Of a stretch of 64,000 nucleotides of DNA, positions 26,555-34,837 are shown piece after piece (the stretch's first letter is position 1; each line of letters begins with the position of its first letter). The translations under genes were made by a program, and so were the position numbers. This DNA comes from Pseudomonas sp. FP2196 (GTDB taxonomy: Bacteria; Pseudomonadota; Gammaproteobacteria; Pseudomonadales; Pseudomonadaceae): assembly GCF_030687715.1 (NCBI RefSeq), contig NZ_CP117445.1, positions 2,352,501 to 2,416,500 on the forward strand. The letters are read 5' to 3'. The notes under the pieces were generated by a model that was given only the letters and a program-made list of their open reading frames with translations, searched no databases and was not told the origin of the DNA.

Positions 26555-26590
26555 TGTATCGCTGTGTATCCACCGGTGGCAAGGATACAC
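26555..26590. promoter_or_regulatory. Response-regulator site, copy 3 (DUF2790-dipZ promoter)
   Basis: TGTATCGCTGTGTATC-N13-GATACAC. Its first 16 bases are identical to copy 1 and its total length is the same. It lies 130 bases upstream of the DUF2790 start. Copies 2 and 3 are 68 bp apart in the divergent region 26415-26720, in which I see no gene. Confidence 0.7.
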
Positions 26591-26720
26591 AACCATTTAT
26601 ACCCGCCGCTTCCCGACACATGCGGGATACCTCGCGAGCTTTAAATGAGCTCCATCGAGGCACACCAGACAGCCTCGGCTCAATCAACGATCTATCCATT
26701 GAAGCCTTGAGGAAAACACC

Positions 26721-26984
26721 ATGAACAACAAATCCGTATTCGCTGCCTGCCTGTTCGCCGCCCTGAACATCTGCACCCTGTCGGCCCGCGCCGAGGCGGA
26801 TGTCGCCGCGCAAACCTACACCTACGGCACCCATCTGGATATCCAGAAAGTGATCTCGCTGACACAGGACAACTCGGTGACCTGCGGCATCGTCGATGCG
26901 CAAATGACCTACCTGGATTCGGCCGGCAAAACCCGAGTTCTCGATTACAGCAAATTCGCTGACGGCTGCAACAACGACAACTGA
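26721..26984 (+). CDS. DUF2790 small secreted protein
   Basis: 87 residues from the ATG at 26721 (GAGGAAAACACC upstream). A signal peptide probably ends near SARA (residue 24). The mature part has the DUF2790 segment YTYGTHLDIQKVIS and two cysteines, Cys55 and Cys83, which could form a disulfide or bind metal. Pseudomonas genomes carry many DUF2790 proteins, with no settled function. It is the first gene of a three-gene unit with the repeat peptide and DipZ, behind a candidate response-regulator site. Confidence 0.83.
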   Translation: MNNKSVFAACLFAALNICTLSARAEADVAAQTYTYGTHLDIQKVISLTQDNSVTCGIVDAQMTYLDSAGKTRVLDYSKFADGCNNDN

Positions 26985-27011
26985 GTCATCACCCCTTTCA
27001 GGAGCCTCACC

Positions 27012-27350
27012 ATGAACAACGTCTCACGCTTTCTTACTGCTGTTGCTTTCGCTTTCGCCGGTGTAGCGGCCCATGCCAATGCTGCGGTTGAACAGCATAG
27101 CTGCAACAACGGCAGCTGTTTTCAACTGACGCCGATGGCCAAAAAGGCCAGCGACGCCTTGATCGCGGCGGACGGCTCCAGCCGTACACCGCAAGGACAG
27201 ATGGTTGCTGCGGACGGCTCCAGCCGTACACCGCAAGGACAGATGGTTGCTGCGGATGGCTCCAGCCGTACACCGCAAGGACAGATGGTTGCCGAAAACG
27301 GCGCCAGTCGCACTCCGCAGGGGCAGTGGCTTGAAAGCCAAAATGCCTGA
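27012..27350 (+). CDS. Secreted small protein with four 14-residue repeats
   Basis: 112 residues; AGGAGCCTCACC precedes the ATG at 27012. A signal peptide ends near HANA (residue 24). The mature protein begins with a CNNGSC pair (Cys31, Cys36), then a short helical linker, then four repeats of AADGSSRTPQGQMV (52-65, 66-79, 80-93, 94-107, the last diverged to AENGASRTPQGQWL). I know no function for this family. It is 27 bases after DUF2790 and 48 before dipZ. It could be a substrate of the co-regulated BufB/BufC-like enzymes, but that is speculation. Confidence 0.82.
   Translation: MNNVSRFLTAVAFAFAGVAAHANAAVEQHSCNNGSCFQLTPMAKKASDALIAADGSSRTPQGQMVAADGSSRTPQGQMVAADGSSRTPQGQMVAENGASRTPQGQWLESQNA
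27167..27337 (+). repeat. 42-bp in-frame tandem repeats
   Basis: Four direct repeats of 42 bases within the preceding CDS. The first three are almost identical in DNA (core GGCTCCAGCCGTACACCGCA), which suggests recent expansion; the fourth has diverged. Confidence 0.9.
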
Positions 27351-27398
27351 TGTCCTCGGCACAGGATTCAGTGTTCACATTTATCCAGGGTGACCTTT

Positions 27399-28610
27399 AT
27401 GTACCTCATCGCATTCCTCGGCGGTCTGCTGACCGTCCTCAGCCCCTGCATCCTGCCGGTGGTGCCGTTTCTGTTTGCCGGGGCCAATCGCAGTCGTGCC
27501 TCGATCCTGCTGACCCTCGGCGGCATGGCCCTGACCTTTGCCTTGATCGCCAGCCTGGCCGTGGTCAGCAGCGAATGGGTGATTGAAGCCAGTAACAGCG
27601 GCCGCCACATCGCGCTGATCGTGATGGCGTTGTTCGCCCTGTCGCTGATTTCTGCGCGCATCGGTGACTGGTTGACGCGCCCGTTTGTCATGCTCGGCAA
27701 CCGCCTCGATCCGGATGCGCGGAAGAAGGCTGGCCCGATGGGATCGATCATGCTGGGTGTTGCCACCGGTCTGTTGTGGGCGCCGTGCGCCGGGCCGATC
27801 CTTGGCGTGATCCTCACCGGTGCGATGCTGCAAGGCGCCAATGCACAGACCAGCCTGTTGCTGCTGGCCTACGGTGCGGGCAGTGCCTTGTCGCTGGGGA
27901 CGCTGATTTTCGCCGGGCGTGGACTGGTCAACCGCTTGAAACCATCGATACCGTTCACGGGTTGGTTTCGTCGGGGTGCCGGTGTTGCGGTGCTCGCTGC
28001 AGCGGCGGTGATTTCTACCGGTGCCGATAAAACGCTACTGGCCGGCACCTCCTCCGAGAGCGTTGCCAGCATCGAAAAAAGCGTGTTGGAAAACGTGCCG
28101 AAAGTGGTCGACTACTTTGTCAGCAAGGTTCGTGCGGATTCGATGATGGATGAGAGCAAAGGCGCGATGCCGTCCCTGGCTGGCGCGGTGCAATGGCTGA
28201 ATTCGCCGGAACTGAGCGCTGAGTCGCTGCGGGGCAAAGTAGTGCTGGTGGATTTCTGGACATATGACTGCATCAACTGTCAGCGCACCCTGCCGTACGT
28301 CAAGGCGTGGGAGCAGAAGTACGGCAAGGACGGCCTCGTCGTGATCGGCGTACACACTCCGGAATACGGCTTCGAACGGATCATCGACAACGTCAAGGAT
28401 CAGGTGAAAAAGCTCGGCATCACCTACCCGGTAGCCATCGACAACAACTATGCGATCTGGCGCAGTTTCGAAAATCAATACTGGCCGGCCCATTACCTGA
28501 TCGATGCCAAGGGCCAGATGCGTTACAGCCACTTCGGCGAGGGGCGCTACGAGGCGCAGGAGCAGATGATTCAGCAGCTGCTGGAAGAGGCCAAGGCGCC
28601 TGCTGCCTGA
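27399..28610 (+). CDS. DipZ-type protein: CcdA-like membrane domain fused to thioredoxin-like domain
   Basis: 403 residues. The N-terminal half has about six membrane helices with the redox-active cysteine pair of the DsbD/CcdA family (Cys17 in VLSPCILPVVPF, Cys130 in LLWAPCAGPILG). The C-terminal periplasmic thioredoxin-like domain has DFWTYDCINCQRTLPY (Cys291, Cys294). It should carry electrons from the cytoplasm to periplasmic thiol targets. The ATG at 27399 has AGGGTGA upstream. Its place with two secreted Cys-containing proteins suggests it keeps them, or other exposed thiols, reduced. Confidence 0.9.
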   Translation: MYLIAFLGGLLTVLSPCILPVVPFLFAGANRSRASILLTLGGMALTFALIASLAVVSSEWVIEASNSGRHIALIVMALFALSLISARIGDWLTRPFVMLGNRLDPDARKKAGPMGSIMLGVATGLLWAPCAGPILGVILTGAMLQGANAQTSLLLLAYGAGSALSLGTLIFAGRGLVNRLKPSIPFTGWFRRGAGVAVLAAAAVISTGADKTLLAGTSSESVASIEKSVLENVPKVVDYFVSKVRADSMMDESKGAMPSLAGAVQWLNSPELSAESLRGKVVLVDFWTYDCINCQRTLPYVKAWEQKYGKDGLVVIGVHTPEYGFERIIDNVKDQVKKLGITYPVAIDNNYAIWRSFENQYWPAHYLIDAKGQMRYSHFGEGRYEAQEQMIQQLLEEAKAPAA

Positions 28611-28623
28611 TCGGCGAATCTCG

Positions 28624-28653
28624 ATGGCTCATAGGTCACGCACCATGAGCCAT
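28624..28653. terminator. Inverted repeat between convergent dipZ and GNAT genes
   Basis: ATGGCTCAT-N12-ATGAGCCAT, a perfect 9-bp stem overlapping the GNAT stop codon. There is no T run, so termination is uncertain. Confidence 0.35.
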
Positions 28654-29090
28654 TGTTCGTTGTCCCAGGCGTGGAAACGCTCCAAGACCTGCCAGCCGCG
28701 CTTGGCGTAGTAATCCTGTCTGGTTTGCGTGTGAAGATACAGCCGCGGCACGCCGCGGCTTTTCGCTTCCTGACAAATCCCTTCGACTAACTGCTCCGCC
28801 AGACCTTGCCCGCGAGCGGCGGGATCGACGAATACGCAAGCCAGCCAAGGACCCAGATCGGGGCGCTGAGCAAGATCATCGCGAGCCAGCGCAGCGCCGC
28901 CCACTAGCCGTTCACCGTCCAGAGCAACCAAACAAGACCAGTCGCCATTGCTTTGGCCCTCGGCAAATTCACGCTGCCACTCGACCAATGGTTGATGCGC
29001 GTACTCATAGTGAAATTGTTGATGGATCCACGCGGCATAGGCGTCGCTGTGCTGCAGGTGGCGGGCAAGCCAGTCGAGACGCATGGGCAT
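28629..29090 (-). CDS. GNAT-family N-acetyltransferase
   Basis: 153 residues from the ATG at 29090; the exact start is uncertain because another ATG lies two codons later. Acetyl-CoA-binding motif A is CVFVDPAARGQGLAEQLVEG (about 90-110), and YAKRGWQVLERF is the usual C-terminal strand. Substrate unknown. Codons upstream of 29090 lack a good ribosome site. Confidence 0.8.
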   Translation of the reverse strand: MPMRLDWLARHLQHSDAYAAWIHQQFHYEYAHQPLVEWQREFAEGQSNGDWSCLVALDGERLVGGAALARDDLAQRPDLGPWLACVFVDPAARGQGLAEQLVEGICQEAKSRGVPRLYLHTQTRQDYYAKRGWQVLERFHAWDNEQWLMVRDL

Positions 29091-29326
29091 GAGACGAGTC
29101 CGTTCGGAGGGCGAAAGCGCATAAGAAACCAATCGACCAGGGCTGGCAATGCCAAGGGTGTTGCACCCGCTTGACAGATTCCCCCCACTCATCGGTAAAC
29201 CCCCATTTTCCGGGCTCGCCAGACGATCGGCAGGGACGCCAACCGTACTCGGCGAGATAGTGGGCGAGCAGGGCCGCTGTTGGCTCTATCACACACGTTA
29301 CATAACAAGAAGCACGCGAGGTTGCC

Positions 29327-29599
29327 ATGCCGAAATTCGTGATTGAACGCGAGATTCCGGGAGCCGGGAAGCTGTCGGAGCAAGAACTCAAAGCGGTGTC
29401 GCAAACGTCCTGCAAGGTGTTGCAGGAACTCGGGCCACAGGTGCAGTGGCTGCAGAGCTATGTGACTGGCGACAAGATTTATTGCGTGTACATCGCCCCC
29501 GATGAAGAGCAGGTGCGCGAGCACGCGCGGCTCGGTGGATTCCCGGCCAACAGTGTTTCGCGGGTAATGGCGGTCATCGACCCGACCACCGCCGAGTAA
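29327..29599 (+). CDS. DUF4242 small protein
   Basis: 90 residues, ferredoxin-like alpha/beta fold expected. FVIEREIPGAGKLSEQEL at the start and SYVTGDKIYCVYIAPDEEQVREH are the DUF4242 signature. Structural relatives bind nickel; the role is unknown. The next gene starts 33 bases downstream, so they may be cotranscribed. Confidence 0.82.
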   Translation: MPKFVIEREIPGAGKLSEQELKAVSQTSCKVLQELGPQVQWLQSYVTGDKIYCVYIAPDEEQVREHARLGGFPANSVSRVMAVIDPTTAE

Positions 29600-29632
29600 C
29601 GTTCGATCCAACCTGTAGCGGAGCACCCATTC

Positions 29633-30445
29633 ATGAGTACCCCGATTGATCTCACTGCCTTGAAGGAACGCCAGAAAGTCGCCTGGGCCAGTGGCGACTA
29701 CGCCGTGATCGGCACCACGTTACAAATTGTTGGCGAAAACCTCGCCGAGGCCTGCGATCTGCGCTGCGATGAGGACGTGCTGGACGTCGCGGCCGGCAAC
29801 GGTAACGCGACGCTGGCGGCGGCGCGGCGCGGTTGTCTGGTGACCTCGACTGACTATGTTGCTGCGCTGCTTGAGCGTGGCCAGGATCGCGCCCGGGCCG
29901 AGCATCTGGATGTGACCTTTCAAGTCGCCGACGCCGAAGCCTTGCCCTTTGCCGATAACAGCTTTGCCGCGGTGTTGTCGACGTTCGGGGTGATGTTCGC
30001 CCCGGATCAAGCCACCGCTGCCGCCGAATTGGGGCGGGTCTGCCGTCCCGGTGGGCGTATCGGTCTGGCCAACTGGACCCCGGAAGGCTTCGTCGGTCAG
30101 ATGTTCAAAACCCTTGGCCGGCATCTGCCGCCGCCAGCCGGCGCACAACCGCCGTCAAACTGGGGTACAGAAGCGTGGCTGCATGAGCACTTCAAGGATC
30201 AGGATTTTGTCGTGCAGGCGACTCGTCGCAGCTTTAACTTTCGCTATCGCTCGGCGGCGCACTTCATCGATATCTTTCGCCATTGGTATGGGCCGGTGCA
30301 CAAGGCGTTTGCGGCGCTACCGCCGGAAAGCGGCCAGGCGCTGGAAAATGATCTGGCGGATCTGCTGAATCGGTCGAATCGGGCGGGGCAGGACTCGTTA
30401 GTGGTGCCGAGTGACTATCTGGAGGTGGTGATTACCAAACGCTAG
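29633..30445 (+). CDS. Class I SAM-dependent methyltransferase
   Basis: 270 residues. Motif I is VLDVAAGNGNATLAAARRG (near 45), an acidic motif II is TSTDYVAALLERG, and VADAEALPFADNSFAAVLSTFG is the UbiE-like motif. GGAGCACCCATTC precedes the ATG. The target is probably a small molecule; it follows the DUF4242 gene closely. Confidence 0.83.
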   Translation: MSTPIDLTALKERQKVAWASGDYAVIGTTLQIVGENLAEACDLRCDEDVLDVAAGNGNATLAAARRGCLVTSTDYVAALLERGQDRARAEHLDVTFQVADAEALPFADNSFAAVLSTFGVMFAPDQATAAAELGRVCRPGGRIGLANWTPEGFVGQMFKTLGRHLPPPAGAQPPSNWGTEAWLHEHFKDQDFVVQATRRSFNFRYRSAAHFIDIFRHWYGPVHKAFAALPPESGQALENDLADLLNRSNRAGQDSLVVPSDYLEVVITKR

Positions 30446-30468
30446 TCCAGATTCAAAGAAAATTAGCT

Positions 30469-30558
30469 GGAGGTGTGAGCCTGCTCGCGACTGCGGTCAC
30501 TCAGTCAAAAAATCTTTGGCTGACACACCGCTATCGCGAGCAGGCTCACTCCTACAGG
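30469..30558. repeat. Paired REP-type inverted repeat (GTGAGCCTGCTCGCGA family)
   Basis: Left arm GGAGGTGTGAGCCTGCTCGC and right arm GCGAGCAGGCTCACTCCTAC, with a partly paired middle. It lies between convergent genes and is the same family as 22510 and 49983. Confidence 0.85.
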
Positions 30559-30579
30559 GGGATTTGTTGTGGCTCGTAC

Positions 30580-31302
30580 CTACTTCAATTGTGACCGATC
30601 AAACCACTCCAGCGCCGTGCGCCAGATGCAGATCCCCAGAAAATATGCCGACATCAGCAACCATAAACCCATCACCATCGGGTTGATTACCGGGTGGTTG
30701 AGCACCAGTGAAAGGCTGCACAACAACCAGATCGCCGTCACGGCAATGTTGATCGGCATAAACCGGCGCACCCTGAACGGGTGCAGGAACTTCATCCGTG
30801 TCACCGTCAGCAACGCCAGACCAATCACCGTCAGGAAGGTAATCCACGGCCCAGGCCCAATGATGTACAGACACAACGCAACCACGTTCCACGCGGCCGG
30901 GAAACCGACAAAGTAGTTGTCCTTGCTCTTCATATTGACGTTGCAGAAGCAGAACAGCGATGACACCAGAATCAGCGACACCGTCAGCAGCAACGTGTAA
31001 TCGGGCAGCGGAATATAGCGATAGATAAACAGTGCAGGAATGAATACATAAGTCAGGTAATCGATCACCAGATCGAGGATAGAGCCGTCGAAACTCGGCA
31101 GCACTGATTGCACATTGACCTTACGCGCCAGTGCGCCGTCGAGTCCGTCGACGATCAGCGCCACACCCAGCCACATCAAGCAGTGGACGGGCTGGTTTTC
31201 CAGCAGGGCGAGGGTGGCCAGAAACGCCGTAACCACGCCGGTCGCGGTAAAACCATGGGCGCCCCAGGCCTTGAGCCTGGCAATGTGGACGGTTGATATC
31301 AC
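30580..31302 (-). CDS. pcs: Phosphatidylcholine synthase
   Basis: 240 residues from a GTG at 31302 with GGAG nine bases upstream; an in-frame ATG at 31416 would add 38 residues of unlikely sequence. It has about eight membrane helices. The CDP-alcohol phosphatidyltransferase motif is IVDGLDGALARKVNVQSVL then FDGSILDLVIDYLTY, with the longer spacing seen in Pcs. It condenses choline directly with CDP-diacylglycerol to make phosphatidylcholine. Confidence 0.9.
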   Translation of the reverse strand: MISTVHIARLKAWGAHGFTATGVVTAFLATLALLENQPVHCLMWLGVALIVDGLDGALARKVNVQSVLPSFDGSILDLVIDYLTYVFIPALFIYRYIPLPDYTLLLTVSLILVSSLFCFCNVNMKSKDNYFVGFPAAWNVVALCLYIIGPGPWITFLTVIGLALLTVTRMKFLHPFRVRRFMPINIAVTAIWLLCSLSLVLNHPVINPMVMGLWLLMSAYFLGICIWRTALEWFDRSQLK

Positions 31303-31559
31303 GGGGGCGTTCTCCAAAAAGTGAAGCAAACCGGTTATCACCCTGGGCAAAGGGCGCCGGAAAACCGGGTCGGGGTTGCAGCTATCGACCGGTTTGGCCG
31401 GGATAAGGTTCACCATCCCTGAATCTTAGCTGGCCTCGGAAAAAATACGCAGGCGAAATCGGTAGGCTTTATCGGCCTCAGCCAAACGGTGTTGGCGCAA
31501 TGGCCGCAGGGGTCTATCGTTGCCAGACGCAGTCAATGCCAATGCCTGAGGATGACGTC

Positions 31560-32315
31560 ATGAACACCAGCGATTTGCTTGAACAACTGCTGCGGGGCCA
31601 GGCCTCGGCGGGACAACAAAGTGGCGCCTCGGCGGGTGCCGGTCTGGGTGGTCTCGGTGGATTGCTGGGCGGTTTGCTCGGTGGTGCGGACTCCACCGGT
31701 ACACGCGGCGGATCTGCGGCCGGCGGGCTCGGTGGCCTGGGTGGCTTGCTCGGTGGCTTGCTCGGCGGCGGTGGCGGTTTGGGCGGTGCGTTGGGTGGCG
31801 GTGCAGGCACGCAAAGCCGTTCAGGCGGGACCAATTATGCAGCGCTGGCGTCGTTGGGGATGATGGCGTTCCAGGCATATCAAGCCTGGCAGCGCAGCCA
31901 GGCCAGCAACGCACCGCAACAGACGCCACAGACGGCCAATTTGCTGGCCGGCCCGGAAATCGAAGAACACAGCCACGCCGTGTTGCGCGCATTGATCGCT
32001 GCAGCCAAGGCTGACGGGCGCATCGATGAGACGGAAAAGCACCTGATCAGCAGCGAAATCGGCAAGCACACCGAGGATCCCCAACTGCAGCAATGGCTGG
32101 ATGCAGAAGTCGCCAAACCACTTGACCCCAACGAGGTCGCGCAGTCCGCAAACAACGACCCGGCGGTAGCCGCCGAAATGTACCTGGCCAGCGTGATGCT
32201 GGTGGATGACCAGCAGGACGCCGAGCGTAATTACCTGGATGAACTGGCGGCGGCGCTGCAGATAGATCCTGATTTGCAGGTGCATCTGGAGCAGCAGGCC
32301 AAGGGCACGGCATAA
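31560..32315 (+). CDS. DUF533 (TerB-like) protein with glycine-rich N-terminal half
   Basis: 251 residues from the ATG at 31560 (TGAGGATGACGTC upstream). Residues about 20-85 are low-complexity repeats of the type GLGGLGGLLGGLLGG. The C-terminal half is a helical TerB-like DUF533 domain (HAVLRALIAAAKADGRIDETE, VAAEMYLASVMLVDDQQDAERNYLDELAAAL). Many Proteobacteria carry such proteins; the function is unknown, possibly membrane association through the Gly/Leu region. Confidence 0.87.
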   Translation: MNTSDLLEQLLRGQASAGQQSGASAGAGLGGLGGLLGGLLGGADSTGTRGGSAAGGLGGLGGLLGGLLGGGGGLGGALGGGAGTQSRSGGTNYAALASLGMMAFQAYQAWQRSQASNAPQQTPQTANLLAGPEIEEHSHAVLRALIAAAKADGRIDETEKHLISSEIGKHTEDPQLQQWLDAEVAKPLDPNEVAQSANNDPAVAAEMYLASVMLVDDQQDAERNYLDELAAALQIDPDLQVHLEQQAKGTA

Positions 32316-32478
32316 ACCAAGACCGAAATATCGCAGCCTTCGTCAGCCACTCCAGGGGCGGAGGCTCGCCGTCCGTCCGGGCAATTTTCACGTCGATTGA
32401 ATTTTTGGTACGCGCCGCCTCTCTGCTGCTGTAGAGGCGTACGAAACAGCGTCCTGCCAACCGACCGAGAACTTTGCC

Positions 32479-33855
32479 ATGACTGTCCTGACACCCCTGC
32501 AATCTGTGCCAGCCCAAGCACAAGCGATGGATCCCGCCGGAAATATTCGTGGCATTTATGAAGTGTTGCTGCGTGAAGAAAGCCCGCAAGCCCTTGCGCG
32601 ATCATTCCTGACTGAACAGTTGAAATGTGCCGCAGAGTTGCCCGAAGAGCTGCCGCAGGACACTTCTGACTGGCACGCGTGGGTCGCCGCGCACTGTGCC
32701 GATGTTGCCCGGCAGTACGCGGACTATCTGCAACAACGCAAGGCTGGCGGCCCCCGTCAATTCTTCACCAGCAAGGCCCACGCGCTGTATTTTCTGCAAG
32801 CGGTGGCGCCGACCAAGCTGGTTGACGGCGCCTGGTTATACGGCTTGTTGCAGCACTGGCGCGACCCGCGTTTCAGCGGTTTGCTCTGCACCTATCTGGA
32901 AGAGCTCGGCGAGGGCAATCCGGCGCAGAACCATGTGGTGATCTACCGCAAACTGCTCGCTGAACACGATCTCGAACACGCCAGCCCCCTCGACGATGAA
33001 CGTTACCTGCAAGGCGCGCTGCAACTTGCGCTCGGCGCTTGCGGTGAAGAGTTTTTGCCGGAGGTGATCGGATACAACCTGGGTTACGAACAACTGCCGT
33101 TGCACTTGCTTATCAGCAGCTACGAACTCAGTGAACTGGGCATCGATCCGTACTATTTCACTCTGCACGTGACCATCGACAACGCCAGTACCGGCCATGC
33201 GCAAAAAGCCGTGCAAGCCGTGCTGGATCTGTTGCCGCTTGAGGCGGATCGCGCTGATTTCCTGCGTCGGGTATCACAGGGATATCGACTCAATGATCTG
33301 GGGCAGGGCAGTCGCGCGATCATTGAAGGGTTTGATCTCGAAGGTGAATTGCTCGCGATGCTCGAACGCAAGTGCCCGTTCGCCCAGCACATGCACTCGG
33401 ACTATTGCCGCTTCGAGGGTAAAACCGTCAACCAATGGCTGGCTGAGCCGGAGCATCTGCCCGGTTTCCTGCAAGCACTGCAAGACAAAGGCTGGATCAA
33501 ACGCCAGGAAGACCCACAGAACAGCCGCTTCTGGCAGTTGATCGATGGCGACGGCGCGGCGATGTTCGGCGTGTTCAGTGCCTACGAAAAACAATTGGTA
33601 CACGACTGGATTGCCGGCGACTGGAAGTCCGCAACCAAAGCCACTGCGTTGCGTCGACACGCCCAGACCCAGTCGCCCATCGAAGTTCCCGAACAGGATC
33701 CTGATGTGCAGCAAATCACTGTGGCGCTGCAAGGGCAGGACGGCCACGCACAAATCGCGACGTTGATCCCCTGGCTCGCACCGGCCCGGCATGCGCATCC
33801 CGCCGGGCTGCTCGCCACGCGCCGGTTTATTGAACTCAAATCCAGTCTGCGTTAA
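32479..33855 (+). CDS. Heme-oxygenase-like diiron enzyme (iron-containing redox family)
   Basis: 458 residues, helical. Candidate iron ligands follow the HDO pattern: YLEELGEGNPAQNHVVIY (Glu/His near 140-150), then ISSYELSELGIDPYYFTLH and TIDNASTGHAQKAV (Asp and His near 233-239). The family includes UndA and SznF-like oxidases, which oxidise fatty acids, amino acids or N-groups. It is followed 11 bases later by a HemK-like methyltransferase, forming a two-gene unit. No NRPS or other biosynthetic enzyme is near. Substrate unknown. Confidence 0.72.
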   Translation: MTVLTPLQSVPAQAQAMDPAGNIRGIYEVLLREESPQALARSFLTEQLKCAAELPEELPQDTSDWHAWVAAHCADVARQYADYLQQRKAGGPRQFFTSKAHALYFLQAVAPTKLVDGAWLYGLLQHWRDPRFSGLLCTYLEELGEGNPAQNHVVIYRKLLAEHDLEHASPLDDERYLQGALQLALGACGEEFLPEVIGYNLGYEQLPLHLLISSYELSELGIDPYYFTLHVTIDNASTGHAQKAVQAVLDLLPLEADRADFLRRVSQGYRLNDLGQGSRAIIEGFDLEGELLAMLERKCPFAQHMHSDYCRFEGKTVNQWLAEPEHLPGFLQALQDKGWIKRQEDPQNSRFWQLIDGDGAAMFGVFSAYEKQLVHDWIAGDWKSATKATALRRHAQTQSPIEVPEQDPDVQQITVALQGQDGHAQIATLIPWLAPARHAHPAGLLATRRFIELKSSLR

Positions 33856-33866
33856 GGAACTCGTCA

Positions 33867-34820
33867 ATGCATCAGGAAGAACAACTGTCCACCAATGACC
33901 TCGTACTGTTGCAACTGGGACGGCGTTTACAGGCCGACGGCTACCGTTTCACCACGCCGACGCCGCTGACCCATCAGCGGGTCAACCAGCGCGACGAAGG
34001 CCAGTTCGCCGACACCCTGCGCGATGTGTTTGGCTGGTCGCGCCCCTTCGAACCAGGCTTGCTGTCTGCTGACGAACAACGGCAATTGCAGGATGCTCAG
34101 GTCATTGATAGCTACGAAGGCCATCTCAAAAGTCGTGTGCGCTGGTCGAGTCTGGACGACTTGCTATTCGTGCATTCGGCTTTCCCCACCGACGCGGCCG
34201 ATTCGGTTTTCTTCGGTCCGGATACCTATCGTTTCGCCCAATTGATTCACGCGCACCTGCAGCAGAATTTTGCGCCAATCCATCGCGCCGTGGACATCGG
34301 ATGCGGCGCCGGTGTCGGCGCGATCCTGATCGGCCGCGCCCGCCGTGAAGCGCAAGTGCTGGCGCTGGATATCAATCCCGCCGCGCTGCGCCTGACCACG
34401 ATCAATGCGGCGCTGGCGGAAGTGGCCAACGTCGAAGCGTGTAACAGCGACATTCTGCAGGGTGTCGACGGCGATTTCGATTTGATCGTTGCCAACCCGC
34501 CGTACATGGCTGATCCGGCCGCACGAGCTTATCGGCATGGCGGCGGAACGCTGGGGGCCGGACTGTCACTGCGTATCGTCGAGCAGGCACTCAATCGGCT
34601 GACACCGGGCGGCTCCTTGGTGCTGTACACCGGCGTGGCGATGGTCGATGGTCGCGACCCGTTTCTCGACACCGTATTGCCGCGACTCGATGAATCACGC
34701 TTTGGCTGGACGTACCGCGAGCTCGACCCGGATGTATTCGGTGAAGAACTGATGAACCCCGGTTATCAGCGCGTCGACCGGATTGCCGTGGTCGCATTGA
34801 CCGTGACTCGAATCGGCTGA
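33867..34820 (+). CDS. HemK/PrmC-like SAM-dependent methyltransferase
   Basis: 317 residues. Class I motif AVDIGCGAGVGAILIGRARR (near 145), DINPAALRLTTINA and the NPPY motif in LIVANPPYMADPAAR mark an N-methyltransferase of amide or amine nitrogens. Residues 1-140 are a family-specific helical domain with SSLDDLLFVHSAFPTDAADSV. It is co-operonic with the diiron enzyme, so they probably modify the same molecule. It is not the housekeeping PrmC, which sits next to prfA. Confidence 0.83.
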   Translation: MHQEEQLSTNDLVLLQLGRRLQADGYRFTTPTPLTHQRVNQRDEGQFADTLRDVFGWSRPFEPGLLSADEQRQLQDAQVIDSYEGHLKSRVRWSSLDDLLFVHSAFPTDAADSVFFGPDTYRFAQLIHAHLQQNFAPIHRAVDIGCGAGVGAILIGRARREAQVLALDINPAALRLTTINAALAEVANVEACNSDILQGVDGDFDLIVANPPYMADPAARAYRHGGGTLGAGLSLRIVEQALNRLTPGGSLVLYTGVAMVDGRDPFLDTVLPRLDESRFGWTYRELDPDVFGEELMNPGYQRVDRIAVVALTVTRIG

Positions 34821-34837
34821 AACAAGGCAGGTGCGCC

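Noticed and set aside
27167..27337. Possible CRISPR-like array
   Set aside because: The 42-base repeats are contiguous, in frame and coding; there are no spacers.
31514..31834. Minus-strand proline-rich open frame
   Set aside because: It is the antisense of the Gly/Leu-rich repeats of the DUF533 gene.
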